From NCBI GenBank assembly GCA_017459565.1, contig JAFUCP010000017.1:1-32816 (forward strand): 32,816 nucleotides of DNA, read 5' to 3'. Positions 8,505-17,108 of the stretch are shown one piece after another. A program made the translations under genes and the position numbers. The notes beneath the pieces are model-generated. The model was given only the letters and a program-made list of their open reading frames with translations. It was not told the origin of the DNA and ran no database searches. The first letter of the stretch is position 1; every line of letters starts with the position of its first letter. The stretch is from Clostridia bacterium. GTDB taxonomy: Bacteria; Bacillota; Clostridia; Christensenellales; Aristaeellaceae.

Positions 8505-8533
8505 ATTATACCCGAAGGCCGGACATTTTACAA
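8505..8533 (-). promoter_or_regulatory. sigma-A promoter of dapF
   Basis: On the minus strand TTGTAA (8528-8533), 17-bp spacer, TATAAT (8505-8510). The start of transcription would be near 8498, leaving a leader of about 60 bases before the TTG start. Confidence 0.75.
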
Positions 8534-8578
8534 GCATTGGGCAATGGTACGCACATCAACAGATGGAGGAATCATTCC

Positions 8579-9877
8579 ATGAAGAAGCTGCTTTCGATTG
8601 CCCTGGCTCTGATGCTGCTGCTGGCGTCCGCGGCCTGCGCCGAGGGTACCTATGTGGGGAGGATCTCCAACATAGAGATGAATGCCACTCAGGAAGGCCA
8701 ACAGGCGGATACGGATCTGTCCGACCTTGAAATTTGCCTGGCTGCCGGCCTGGCCAACGAGATGCCCACCCTGCGCGTCGAGTGCAACACCTCCGACGGC
8801 CAGATTTACGGCCTGAATGTGCAGTGCGTGGACGGTCGCGTGCTGATGCAGGTGGACGGCGTGAGCAAGGCCGTGTACGCGGACGCGGGCACGTTCGGCG
8901 CGATGTTCCAGAGTACCCTGGAATCCATGCTCGCCAACCCCGAGTCCCTGCTGGAGACGAAGCTGCCCGAGATTCCCGTGATCACCATTCCGAAGCTCGA
9001 TCTGGTCTCCTTTCCTGCCATGTTCGGAGCGGAAACCAACGGCTCCGCCTTTGCCGTTCCCTATCAGACGATCAACAGCCTGCTGAGCATGCTCTCCATG
9101 TACAGGAGCCTGATTCCCGAGCAGTTCGCCGCCTATGTGAATCCCCTGTTCGACACAGTCGATCAGATGGCCGAGACCAACTCCGGCTTCCAGCTGGAGG
9201 GCACCGTTGAGAACGACGGCGACCGCGATGTGATGGATGTGGGCCTGTTCATGGTCAGCGAAGGCGAGCGCATGGGAGACGCCATAGGCTCGCTGCACTT
9301 CGAGTCCGCCGAGAACGAGGACTATATCGTCGTCACCGCCAACAACGGCGGGAACAGCGTCGAAATCGCGGAAGGCAGCGTGTATACCGATATGGAAACC
9401 GGCAGGACCGATTTCACCATGCTTCTCATGAACCAGTTCGGCCTGGTGGTCAGCCTGTACAAGGACAATGACGGCCTGCAGAACATCGACTTCAGGCTCT
9501 CTCCCGGCGATCAGCACGTGGACCTGTCCGCCGTCTATGGCCCGAAGGACGAAGGCGATTACACCGCCCTGTTCCTGGAGGTTGCCAACCAGATCACCGC
9601 TTCTGTGACCGATATCATGCAGTCGGACGGCAACGGCGGCAAGGTGGGCGCCATCGCCGTGCTGGTCGACTCCGATACTGCCGGCCTGCACTTTGATTTC
9701 TCCGGCGACGTGGAGGAGGTCATTTCCGATATCCAGCTGGAAGGCATCCCCAGCCCCGAGGAAGCCATCGCCATCGAGGAAGCCACCCAGGACGAACAGT
9801 ACGCCGAAGAGATGAACACCGCTCAGGGCGTGCTGATGGACTACCTCAACAGCGTCACCACGGTACCCGCCGCGTAA
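8579..9877 (+). CDS. secreted protein of unknown function (paralog A)
   Basis: I do not recognise a named family. The 432-residue product has a clear signal peptide (MKKLLSIALALMLLLASAACA) ending in an AxA-type site before EGTYVG. The cysteine there is not in a good lipobox, so a released protein is more likely than a lipoprotein. The mature part is acidic and free of further membrane segments, with a beta-rich composition. Residues from about 54 on (GLANEMPTLRVECNTSDGQI) resemble the matching part of the next gene, so the two are tandem paralogs; this copy is about 150 residues longer. ATG 8579 has TGGAGGA upstream. The gene ends at its own terminator. Confidence 0.75.
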   Translation: MKKLLSIALALMLLLASAACAEGTYVGRISNIEMNATQEGQQADTDLSDLEICLAAGLANEMPTLRVECNTSDGQIYGLNVQCVDGRVLMQVDGVSKAVYADAGTFGAMFQSTLESMLANPESLLETKLPEIPVITIPKLDLVSFPAMFGAETNGSAFAVPYQTINSLLSMLSMYRSLIPEQFAAYVNPLFDTVDQMAETNSGFQLEGTVENDGDRDVMDVGLFMVSEGERMGDAIGSLHFESAENEDYIVVTANNGGNSVEIAEGSVYTDMETGRTDFTMLLMNQFGLVVSLYKDNDGLQNIDFRLSPGDQHVDLSAVYGPKDEGDYTALFLEVANQITASVTDIMQSDGNGGKVGAIAVLVDSDTAGLHFDFSGDVEEVISDIQLEGIPSPEEAIAIEEATQDEQYAEEMNTAQGVLMDYLNSVTTVPAA

Positions 9878-9890
9878 GCAAAGACACCTG

Positions 9891-9923
9891 ATGGGAAGCT
9901 GCGAAAGCGGCTTCCCATGTTTT
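9891..9923 (+). terminator. terminator of secreted paralog A
   Basis: ATGGGAAGC and GCTTCCCAT form a 9-bp stem closed by a ten-base loop and followed by GTTTTA. Confidence 0.7.
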
Positions 9924-9962
9924 ATGTGCGCAGCCTTTTTACGCGCCTTTAAGGTTGTTGCG

Positions 9963-9990
9963 TTGACAAGGAAACCCACGGTGTGATAAT
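9963..9990 (+). promoter_or_regulatory. sigma-A promoter of secreted paralog B
   Basis: Consensus TTGACA (9963-9968), 16-bp spacer with TG ahead of the -10, then GATAAT (9985-9990). The predicted start near 9997 rules out a longer reading frame beginning at 9983. Confidence 0.8.
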
Positions 9991-10051
9991 ATTACGAAAA
10001 CTGTTTTTCCCCTGCTTGACCCGCGCAAGGCGCGGTTGGGAGGTTGCGGAT

Positions 10052-10891
10052 ATGAAGAGGATGGCGGCCCTTGCGCTGGCGTTGTGGATGATGCTTGCGC
10101 CGTGGGCCATGGCAGAGGAAAGCGCCGGCACGCTGCGGCTTGATCAGCTTTCCCTTTCCCATGTGACGCCCGCCGGCACGCGGCGGGTGGACTTCTGGGG
10201 CATCAGCCTGTTTTTCGCGCTGGGGACCCCGAACGGCATGCCCACGCTCCAGGGCACCTTTGACAATGGCCAGGGCCAGCTGGTGGACGCCGTGGTGCAG
10301 CTGGTGGACAGCGAGATCCAGTTTTCCATGGGAGGCATCAGCGGCATCTATGCCTTGGATCTGAACGCGCTCAGCCCCGAAGGCGGGGCGCTGATCGCGC
10401 AGACCGTCGGCGGCGTGATGGCGCTGACTGCCACCCACCCGGAGCTGCTGCTGCGCTCCGTGACCCAGGAGGCGGAGGACGGCTCCCGGCTGTTCCAGCT
10501 GACGCTGCCCGCCCAATCGGTTGCCGGCGCGACGCAGGGCCTGCTGACCATGGGCGAGGGCATGGAGAGCGCCGACGATTTGGACCTGGATGCGCTGCGC
10601 GCGCGCCTGGAGGCCGGGCAGGAGGACGTGGTCATCAGCTTCCGCTACAGCGAATCCGCTCAGACGTTTACCCTTTCGTTGGCCCAGGGAGAGGAAGCCG
10701 TGGAGCTTTCCGGCCTGCTGGCCATGGGCACGGAGCCCATGATCTTCGTCGAAAACAGCCCCGAAGAGGTGAAGTACGATCTTCTGAACCTGGACGCCGC
10801 CACGCTGGCGCAGCTGCGGGACGAGCTGGATATGATCGGCATAAAGTTCGCGCACTTCGCGGACGGCTCCGGGCTGGACAACATTATGTGA
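10052..10891 (+). CDS. secreted protein of unknown function (paralog B)
   Basis: A 279-residue protein with a signal peptide (MKRMAALALALWMMLAPWAMA, cleavage before EESAG) and no other membrane segment. It shares with the preceding gene a block around GMPTL, followed by a similar hydrophobic-strand pattern and a HPELLL / NPESLL helix. This suggests a common fold with considerable divergence. No catalytic motif or binding repeat is seen. Start ATG 10052 has GGGAGG eight bases upstream. It has its own promoter and terminator, so the two paralogs are separate transcripts that can be regulated independently. Function unknown; an extracellular or wall-associated role is inferred from the signal peptide only. 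Confidence 0.75.
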   Translation: MKRMAALALALWMMLAPWAMAEESAGTLRLDQLSLSHVTPAGTRRVDFWGISLFFALGTPNGMPTLQGTFDNGQGQLVDAVVQLVDSEIQFSMGGISGIYALDLNALSPEGGALIAQTVGGVMALTATHPELLLRSVTQEAEDGSRLFQLTLPAQSVAGATQGLLTMGEGMESADDLDLDALRARLEAGQEDVVISFRYSESAQTFTLSLAQGEEAVELSGLLAMGTEPMIFVENSPEEVKYDLLNLDAATLAQLRDELDMIGIKFAHFADGSGLDNIM

Positions 10892-10908
10892 CGGCTGAAC
10901 ACAGGAAG

Positions 10909-10934
10909 CCGGGGGACGGGCGCCCCCGGTTTTT
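10909..10934 (+). terminator. terminator of secreted paralog B
   Basis: CCGGGGG and CCCCCGG stem with a seven-base loop followed by five T. Confidence 0.88.
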
Positions 10935-10971
10935 CCGTGTCGCGCACATGTTATTATTTGGTGAAATCACG

Positions 10972-11009
10972 CCCTTTTGCATGACAAATTCACGCAAAAG
11001 GGGTATTAT
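10972..11009 (+). promoter_or_regulatory. promoter with overlapping 31-bp operator-like dyad
   Basis: ATGACA (10981-10986), 17-bp spacer, TATTAT (11004-11009) gives a good sigma-A promoter. Over its -35 and spacer lies an inverted repeat: CCCTTTTGCATGA (10972-10984), five bases, TCACGCAAAAGGG (10990-11002), matching at 12 of 13 positions. A protein bound there would block RNA polymerase, so the metal operon downstream is probably repressed. The dyad does not resemble the Bacillus Zur/Fur/PerR 7-1-7 box that I know. The roughly 90-base leader also contains short GC hairpins. Confidence 0.7.
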
Positions 11010-11104
11010 CAAGGATGGTAAAGTGGCCCGCGGCGCGGGCGACCCTTCCAACTCCGCCGAGCCAATTCGGCGTCAAATAAAAGCTATAGGACAGGTGAAA
11101 GACA

Positions 11105-12328
<1,224 letters not shown>

Positions 12329-12350
12329 TGAATCGGGAGAGTTTTTAGCC

Positions 12351-13292
12351 ATGAATGTACCTGTCTATATCGTCACCGGCTTTCTGGGCGCGGGAAAGAC
12401 CCGGTTCATCACGGATATGCTCACCGACGAGGGCTTCAGCGAGGGTGAGCGCACGCTGCTTTTGTGCTGCGAGGAGGGGGAGGACGAGTACGACCCCGAG
12501 ATCCTGAAAAACAGCAACACCACGCTGGTCAACCTTGAGGAGGTCAAGCAGATCGCCGGGAAGCGGCTTTTGCGCATGAACCGCGAATACCAGCCTGAGC
12601 GCGTGATCATCGAATACAACGCCACCTGGCTGCTGGAGAACCTCTACGCCGCCGAAAAGCCGGAGAGCTGGGCGCTGGCGCAGATCATCGATCTGGTGGA
12701 CGCCTCCACCTTTGAGCTTTACCTGAAGAACATGCGCAAGTACATGGCGGACGGGCTCAAGGAGGCTGACCTGGTCATATTCAACCGCTGTGATGAAAAC
12801 AGCCGCAAGAGCCCCTGGCGGCGCGCGGTGAAGGGCCTGAACAGTGGCACCCGCATCTTCTTTGAAAACCTGGACGGCACCACCGATGACGGCGTGGCCG
12901 ACGAGGATTTGCCCTACGATGTGAAGGCGGACCCCGTGGTGATTGCCGACGAGGATTTCGGCACCTTTTATCTGGATGCGCTGGAGCATCCCGACCGCTA
13001 CGACGGCAAGCGCATCCACGCCCGGGGCCGTGCCTTCCGCATGGAGGATATGCCCAAAAACTGCTATGTGTTCGGCCGCCACGTGATGACCTGCTGCGCC
13101 GAGGACATCGGCGGCATCGGCTTTTTGTGCCGGTACAAGGACCAGCCGCCCAAGACCAACGACTGGGTCTTCGTGGACGCGAAGGTGGAAAAGAGCTTCA
13201 GTCCCTTGCATAACACCGACGCCATCGTGTTGATCGAGGAAAAGGTCACCCCCGCCTCCGCCCCCGCGGAGGAGCTGGTATATTTTAACTGA
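12351..13292 (+). CDS. COG0523 GTPase fused to a YcgQ/TIGR03943-like C-terminal domain
   Basis: A second P-loop GTPase of the CobW family (313 residues). The N-terminal VYIVTGFLGAGKTRF is the Walker A; NRCD (in VIFNRCDENS) stands for NKxD. The CxCC metal motif of the family is absent from its usual place. Instead there is LLLCCEEGEDEYD near residue 35. From about residue 203 the sequence (FYLDALEHPDRYDGKRIHARGR, in pieces, then NCYVFGRHVMTCCAEDIGGIGFLC) looks like the C-terminal soluble domain of the YcgQ / DUF1980 / TIGR03943 family, which normally sits on a membrane protein partnered with a permease. The fusion suggests a metal-linked role. Start ATG 12351 has GGGAGA upstream. No terminator is obvious before the next promoter. 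Confidence 0.8.
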   Translation: MNVPVYIVTGFLGAGKTRFITDMLTDEGFSEGERTLLLCCEEGEDEYDPEILKNSNTTLVNLEEVKQIAGKRLLRMNREYQPERVIIEYNATWLLENLYAAEKPESWALAQIIDLVDASTFELYLKNMRKYMADGLKEADLVIFNRCDENSRKSPWRRAVKGLNSGTRIFFENLDGTTDDGVADEDLPYDVKADPVVIADEDFGTFYLDALEHPDRYDGKRIHARGRAFRMEDMPKNCYVFGRHVMTCCAEDIGGIGFLCRYKDQPPKTNDWVFVDAKVEKSFSPLHNTDAIVLIEEKVTPASAPAEELVYFN

Positions 13293-13333
13293 TTTGTTTC
13301 CGACAAATAACGACAGAAATGTGACTTTAAGGG

Positions 13334-13362
13334 TTGATTTTGTCGATATTGTATGTTAAAAT
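13334..13362 (+). promoter_or_regulatory. promoter of the secreted SH3 gene
   Basis: TTGATT (13334-13339), 17-bp spacer ending in TGT, TAAAAT (13357-13362). The predicted start site near 13369 rules out a longer reading frame from 13353. Confidence 0.78.
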
Positions 13363-13388
13363 GGACTGGCAAAAGGGAGATGGTTGTT

Positions 13389-13880
13389 ATGAAGCGCAGA
13401 ACGCAGGTATTGATTATAACGGCGCTGCTGGTCCTGACCGCAGTGCTGGCCCCCATGAGCGCCTATGCCGCCAGGTCCACGGTACAGATTCTGAAGGTGA
13501 CGGTGGATGGCGCGCGCCTGCGCAGCGGCCCCTCCTCGGAACACAGTATCCTCACCAGTCTGGATGAGGGCAGCAAGGTGTTCTATCTGGACAAGCAGAA
13601 GGATTCCTTCTGCTATGTCTGCACGTCCTATGGCGCGAAGGGCTATGTGTTCAGGGATTACCTCGCCTCCTACGGCGCGGCCTACAAGGATCAGATTTAC
13701 TATGCCAGGAGCAAGGCCAAGGTCTATAAAAAGGCATCCTCGGGCAGCAGCCGAGTCACCACGCTGGGCAAGGGCCAGCACGTGATCGTCTACCAGGTCA
13801 AGGGCAACTGGGCCTATATCAAGACGCTGGGGGGCAAGGGCGGCTATGTGAGGAAGAGTTCGCTGTCCAAGGCGGGCTGA
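13389..13880 (+). CDS. secreted protein with two bacterial SH3 repeats
   Basis: A 163-residue exported protein: basic start MKRRTQ, hydrophobic stretch, and a cleavage-like site in APMSAYA before ARSTVQ. Two SH3-type domains follow (about 33-92 and 100-163), recognised from VDGARLRSGPSSEHSILTSL with GYVFRDYL, and KVYKKASSGSSRVTTL with GGYVRKSSL. Such domains bind cell-wall glycan or peptide. There is no catalytic domain, so a wall-binding or structural role is inferred. RBS AGGGAGA is well placed for ATG 13389. It resembles the SH3 part of the NlpC/P60 protein at 6569 and may work on the same wall. Confidence 0.85.
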   Translation: MKRRTQVLIITALLVLTAVLAPMSAYAARSTVQILKVTVDGARLRSGPSSEHSILTSLDEGSKVFYLDKQKDSFCYVCTSYGAKGYVFRDYLASYGAAYKDQIYYARSKAKVYKKASSGSSRVTTLGKGQHVIVYQVKGNWAYIKTLGGKGGYVRKSSLSKAG

Positions 13881-13898
13881 GCGCTTGCGGTCAATTTC

Positions 13899-13929
13899 GG
13901 AACCGTCCCAACGGGGCGGTTCCTTTTTT
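13899..13929 (+). terminator. terminator of the secreted SH3 gene
   Basis: GGAACCG and CGGTTCC pair, extended inward by CCC/GGG with a T-G pair and an AAC loop, followed by six T. Confidence 0.92.
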
Positions 13930-13990
13930 GCGCCGCGGAGTTGAAATTAGACCGCCGTTGGAAGAAGCTATTAACAACTGTGACATTTGC

Positions 13991-14019
13991 TTGTGCCGGC
14001 AGGTCGAAAGAGGTATAAT
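13991..14019 (+). promoter_or_regulatory. sigma-A promoter of the aquaporin gene
   Basis: TTGTGC (13991-13996), 17-bp spacer, TATAAT (14014-14019). An inverted pair GGCAGG (13998-14003) and CCTGCC (14023-14028) flanks the -10 and might be an operator. Confidence 0.75.
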
Positions 14020-14054
14020 TTCCCTGCCAGATATAAGGCAAGGAGGAATTTGTC

Positions 14055-14741
14055 ATGAAGAAATACATTGCGGAAGCCATCGGCACGGCCGTGCTGGTCA
14101 TACTGGGCTGCGGAACCGCCATGCTGGTGGGCTGCGACGCCGCGGCGGGCGGCGGGTACATACTCACCGCACTGGCCTTCGGCCTGTCCATCGTGTGCAT
14201 GGCCTATTCCATCGGCAACATCTCCGGCTGCCACATCAACCCCGCGGTCTCCCTGGGCGTGCTGATGACGGGCGGCATGAAGCTGAATGAGTTTATCGGC
14301 TATGTCATTTCCCAGTGCGCGGGCGCGCTGTGCGGCTCCGCGCTGCTGTCGCTCATCTTCAAGACCGGCAACGTCACGGACATGACCGGCGGCCTCGGCA
14401 CCAACGGCCTGGCGGGCGTCGGCGAAAACGCTCTGGCTGGCCTGCTGGTGGAGATCGTGCTGACCTTCATCTTCGTCATCTGCATCCTGGGCGTGACCTC
14501 CGCAAAGGCAAAGCACGGCTCCTTCGCGGGCCTGGTGATCGGCCTGGCGCTGGTGGGCGTGCATATCCTGGGCATCGGCCTGACGGGCACCTCGGTCAAC
14601 CCCGCCCGCTCCGTCGGCCCCGCCATCGTCGCGGCCATCGGCGGCAATACTGCTCCTCTGGCCAGCGTGTGGGTGTTCATCGTTGGCCCGTTTGTCGGCG
14701 CTGCCCTCGCCGCCGTGACCTATCGCGCGCTGGAAAAGTAA
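14055..14741 (+). CDS. aqpZ: aquaporin, AqpZ type (MIP family)
   Basis: A 228-residue six-helix water channel of the inner membrane. Both half-helix NPA boxes are present (SGCHINPAVS and GTSVNPARS). The selectivity filter reads as water-specific: Phe in LAFGLS of helix 2, His in VGVHILGIG of helix 5, Thr in LTGTSV, and Arg after the second NPA. A GlpF-type glycerol channel would carry Asp after NPAR; this has Ser. RBS AAGGAGG lies just upstream of the ATG. The gene has its own promoter and stands alone; it likely helps in osmotic adjustment. Confidence 0.92.
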   Translation: MKKYIAEAIGTAVLVILGCGTAMLVGCDAAAGGGYILTALAFGLSIVCMAYSIGNISGCHINPAVSLGVLMTGGMKLNEFIGYVISQCAGALCGSALLSLIFKTGNVTDMTGGLGTNGLAGVGENALAGLLVEIVLTFIFVICILGVTSAKAKHGSFAGLVIGLALVGVHILGIGLTGTSVNPARSVGPAIVAAIGGNTAPLASVWVFIVGPFVGAALAAVTYRALEK

Positions 14742-14763
14742 GCGCCCGTTTCCCGCATGAGGA

Positions 14764-14801
14764 CAGCCCCGGCACGACCGAAACGGTTGTGGCCGGGGCT
14801 G
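14764..14801. terminator. long hairpin between aquaporin and PfkB genes
   Basis: A near-perfect stem of about 17 bp with one bulged base and an AAA loop (arms beginning CAGCCCCGGC and ending GCCGGGGCTG). No T-run follows on either strand, so termination is only probable. Confidence 0.5.
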
Positions 14802-14808
14802 CCTTCGT

Positions 14809-15774
14809 CTATTCAGGTATGCGCGCAAGCCGCGAAAGCACGTCCCCGCGCCTCCACGCGCCCTCCGTCGCGCCGAGGCGCTCTACGCACAGCGAAGCGG
14901 CGGCGTTCGCGTAACGCCCGCAATCGCGCAGACACCTTCCCTCCAGCAGCGCGGCGATAAACGTGGCGGCGAAGGTGTCTCCCGCGCCGGTGGTGTCCAG
15001 ACAGCGAACGCCGGGGCAGGCGGGGACCAGGTGGCGCTCCCGGGCGCTTTTGAGCAGGCAGCCCCGCCCGCCCAGTTTGATGGCCACGTGGCCGACCCCG
15101 GCATCCAGCAGCGCGTCGGCGGCGGCGTCCGCGTCGTCCCGGCCCGTCAGCAGCGCGGCCTCCTCCAGGTTCGGAAAAAAGTAGTCCAGCCGGGACAGCG
15201 CCGCGCCCGCCTCGCGCAGCGTCTCGCCGTTTTTGCGCCGAGTGGTGTCTGCGCACAGCAGAAGCCCGCGGGCGCGCAGGGCGTCGAACAGCGACGCGGT
15301 ATCGGAAAGGTCCAGCGCCGGGGAGACGAACAGGCTGGCCAGACAGGCGATCTTCGCCCGGGACAGGCGCGGCGCGCTCAGCGCTGGCAGTATGTCCGCC
15401 AGGGAAAGCCGGCGCAGGCTGCCGCTGCGGCTGGTGATAAAGCCGCGCTCCCCGTCCTCTCGCACCAGCACGATATTGATGCTGGTGTCCAGCCCTGCCT
15501 CTCGCTTTACGCAGCCGGTGTCCACGCCCGCGCGCCTCAGTTCGCCCAGCACGAAATCCCCGGCGGCGTCTGCGCCCAGCTTGCTCACCAGCGCGGCGCT
15601 GTGCCCCAGCCGGCAGAGGGTCACGGCTTCGTTGGCGGCGTCGCCGCCCGTGCGCATGGCGATGCGCTCCATCGGCCAGGAGCCCGCCTCGAAAACAGCC
15701 CTGTTCACGGGCGCAAGGGGAATATCCGCCACTGCCCCGCCGATGACGATGACTTCGGGCTCGCCTGCGCGCAT
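14809..15774 (-). CDS. PfkB family carbohydrate kinase, substrate unknown
   Basis: A ribokinase-fold cytoplasmic sugar or nucleoside kinase of 321 residues. The two PfkB signatures are visible: a GGDAANEAVTLCRLG block near the N-terminus (Gly-Gly sugar lid region) and CLDTTGAGDTFAATF near the C-terminus with the catalytic aspartate. The substrate-contacting segment differs from PsuK above, so it is a separate enzyme, and nothing nearby names the sugar. ATG 15774 has GGGAGG upstream; the longer frame from 15888 would start upstream of the promoter. It is transcribed alone, leftward, from a promoter set back-to-back with that of the flavoprotein gene. Confidence 0.88.
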   Translation of the reverse strand: MRAGEPEVIVIGGAVADIPLAPVNRAVFEAGSWPMERIAMRTGGDAANEAVTLCRLGHSAALVSKLGADAAGDFVLGELRRAGVDTGCVKREAGLDTSINIVLVREDGERGFITSRSGSLRRLSLADILPALSAPRLSRAKIACLASLFVSPALDLSDTASLFDALRARGLLLCADTTRRKNGETLREAGAALSRLDYFFPNLEEAALLTGRDDADAAADALLDAGVGHVAIKLGGRGCLLKSARERHLVPACPGVRCLDTTGAGDTFAATFIAALLEGRCLRDCGRYANAAASLCVERLGATEGAWRRGDVLSRLARIPE

Positions 15775-15810
15775 ATCCGCGCCTCCCTTCGGTATGGTTC
15801 CGCCGCTGCT

Positions 15811-15839
15811 ATCATACCATTTTCGCAAATGGGTTGCAA
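15811..15839 (-). promoter_or_regulatory. sigma-A promoter of the PfkB gene
   Basis: On the minus strand TTGCAA (15834-15839), 17-bp spacer, TATGAT (15811-15816). Its -35 lies only four bases from the -35 of the opposite promoter. Confidence 0.78.
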
Positions 15840-15843
15840 CGGT

Positions 15844-15872
15844 TTGACGGATCGTGCGCGGCGTATTATAAT
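15844..15872 (+). promoter_or_regulatory. sigma-A promoter of the flavoprotein-greA unit
   Basis: TTGACG (15844-15849), 17-bp spacer, TATAAT (15867-15872). Back-to-back with the PfkB promoter. Confidence 0.85.
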
Positions 15873-15902
15873 AAAAACAATCATGCAAAGGAGCTGAAGA
15901 AG

Positions 15903-16520
15903 ATGAAGATATTGTTGATCAACGGCAGTCCCAGGGCCAGGGGCAACACGGCGATGGCGCTTTCGGAGATGGCTCGCGTGTTTGAGCAGCAGGGCATCGA
16001 GACGGAGACCATCCACGTGGGCAACCGGGACATACGCGGCTGCGTGGCCTGCGGCTACTGTGCAAAGCACGGTCGGTGCGCCTTTGACGACGCGGTGAAC
16101 GAGATTGCGCCCAAATTCGAGGCGGCGGACGGCATCGTGGTGGGCAGCCCGGTCTACTATGCGGGCCCCAACGCCACCCTTACGGCGCTGCTGGACCGGC
16201 TTTTCTATTCCACAGGGTTTGACAAGACCATGAAAGTCGGCGCGGCGGCGGTGGTCTGTCGCAGGGGCGGCGCGTCCGCCGCGTTTGACCGGCTGAACAA
16301 GTATTTCACCATATCGGGTATGCCGGTGGCCTCCAGCCAATACTGGAACAGCGTCCACGGCGGCGCGCCCGGCGAGGCGGAAAAGGACGACGAGGGCCTG
16401 CAAACCATGCGCACGCTGGCGCGGAACATGGCCTTTTTGGTCAAGAGCATCGCGCTGGGCAAGGCACAGTACGGCCTGCCCGAGCGTGAAAAGGGCGTAT
16501 TCACCAATTTCATCAGATAG
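15903..16520 (+). CDS. iron-sulfur flavoprotein / NAD(P)H-dependent FMN oxidoreductase
   Basis: A 205-residue flavodoxin-like protein. The N-terminal INGSPRARGNTAMAL is the FMN phosphate loop of the NADPH-dependent FMN reductase group, and GSPVYYAGPNATL is the second flavin loop. Cysteines 47, 50, 53 and 59 form a C-x2-C-x2-C-x5-C cluster, similar to the compact 4Fe-4S motif of archaeal and clostridial iron-sulfur flavoproteins (Isf). This suggests electron transfer between ferredoxin-type donors and small acceptors, possibly oxygen or peroxide detoxification. AAGGAG precedes ATG 15903. It is 12 bases ahead of greA and shares its transcript. Confidence 0.85.
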   Translation: MKILLINGSPRARGNTAMALSEMARVFEQQGIETETIHVGNRDIRGCVACGYCAKHGRCAFDDAVNEIAPKFEAADGIVVGSPVYYAGPNATLTALLDRLFYSTGFDKTMKVGAAAVVCRRGGASAAFDRLNKYFTISGMPVASSQYWNSVHGGAPGEAEKDDEGLQTMRTLARNMAFLVKSIALGKAQYGLPEREKGVFTNFIR

Positions 16521-16532
16521 TCGGGGGCGCGT

Positions 16533-17036
16533 ATGTACAACGAATTGACGGAAGTGGACATTCGCAAGATGCAGGAGGAGATCGATTACCGCATGAAGGT
16601 GGTGCGGCCCAAGTGCATTGAGGACCTTCAGACCGCCCGCGGCTTCGGCGACCTCAGTGAAAATTATGAATACAAGGCCGCCAAGCAGGAGCTGCGCCGC
16701 TGCGACAGCCGCCTGCGCTATCTCAGGCGCATGATCGCCACTGCACGGGTGATCAAGGCCGACGGGCGCGAGGGCGTGGCCGGCCTGTTTGACCGCGTGA
16801 CCATTGAATATGAGGAGGATGGCGACACCGAAACCATCACCCTCATGACCACGCTGCGCGAGGACGCCGTAAACGGCATCATCAGCAAAGAATCCCCCCT
16901 GGGCAAGGCCGTAATGGGCCGCCGGGTGGGGGACAGGGCGCTGGTGCGGGTGAACGACGACATTCAGTACACCGTGCGCATCCTGGATATCCAGAAGGGC
17001 AGCGATGACGACAGCTTGCCCATCAGCTCGTTTTAA
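16533..17036 (+). CDS. greA: GreA/GreB-type transcript cleavage factor
   Basis: It rescues backtracked RNA polymerase by stimulating cleavage of the nascent RNA. The N-terminal coiled-coil (about residues 1-77) carries the acidic tip GDLSENYEYKAAKQEL with the conserved Asp and Glu. The C-terminal FKBP-like domain includes SPLGKAVMGRRVGD. At 167 residues it is slightly longer than usual GreA, with an acidic tail. Ala in the usual SENAEY is Tyr here. It is cotranscribed with the flavoprotein, and a second Gre factor may exist elsewhere in the genome. Confidence 0.92.
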   Translation: MYNELTEVDIRKMQEEIDYRMKVVRPKCIEDLQTARGFGDLSENYEYKAAKQELRRCDSRLRYLRRMIATARVIKADGREGVAGLFDRVTIEYEEDGDTETITLMTTLREDAVNGIISKESPLGKAVMGRRVGDRALVRVNDDIQYTVRILDIQKGSDDDSLPISSF

Positions 17037-17046
17037 CGCGCGTTAA
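17033..17046. repeat. perfect 14-bp palindrome at the greA stop codon
   Basis: TTAACGCGCGTTAA is fully self-complementary and includes the greA TAA. It could be a small hairpin or a dimeric protein site. It lies about 25 bp upstream of the next promoter's -35. Confidence 0.5.
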
Positions 17047-17069
17047 CACAATCACAACGCGTCTGGAGG

Positions 17070-17098
17070 TTGACAACACGGGGATATGCCGGTATAAT
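17070..17098 (+). promoter_or_regulatory. perfect consensus sigma-A promoter of the TSCPD-flavodoxin-OhrR operon
   Basis: TTGACA (17070-17075), 17-bp spacer, TATAAT (17093-17098): both hexamers match the consensus exactly. Such a strong promoter suggests control by a repressor. Confidence 0.95.
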
Positions 17099-17108
17099 TG
17101 GTTTTATA

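Noticed and set aside
9983..10051. N-terminal extension of secreted paralog B
   Set aside because: It would begin inside the -10 region of the gene's own promoter and would hide the signal peptide behind 23 extra residues.
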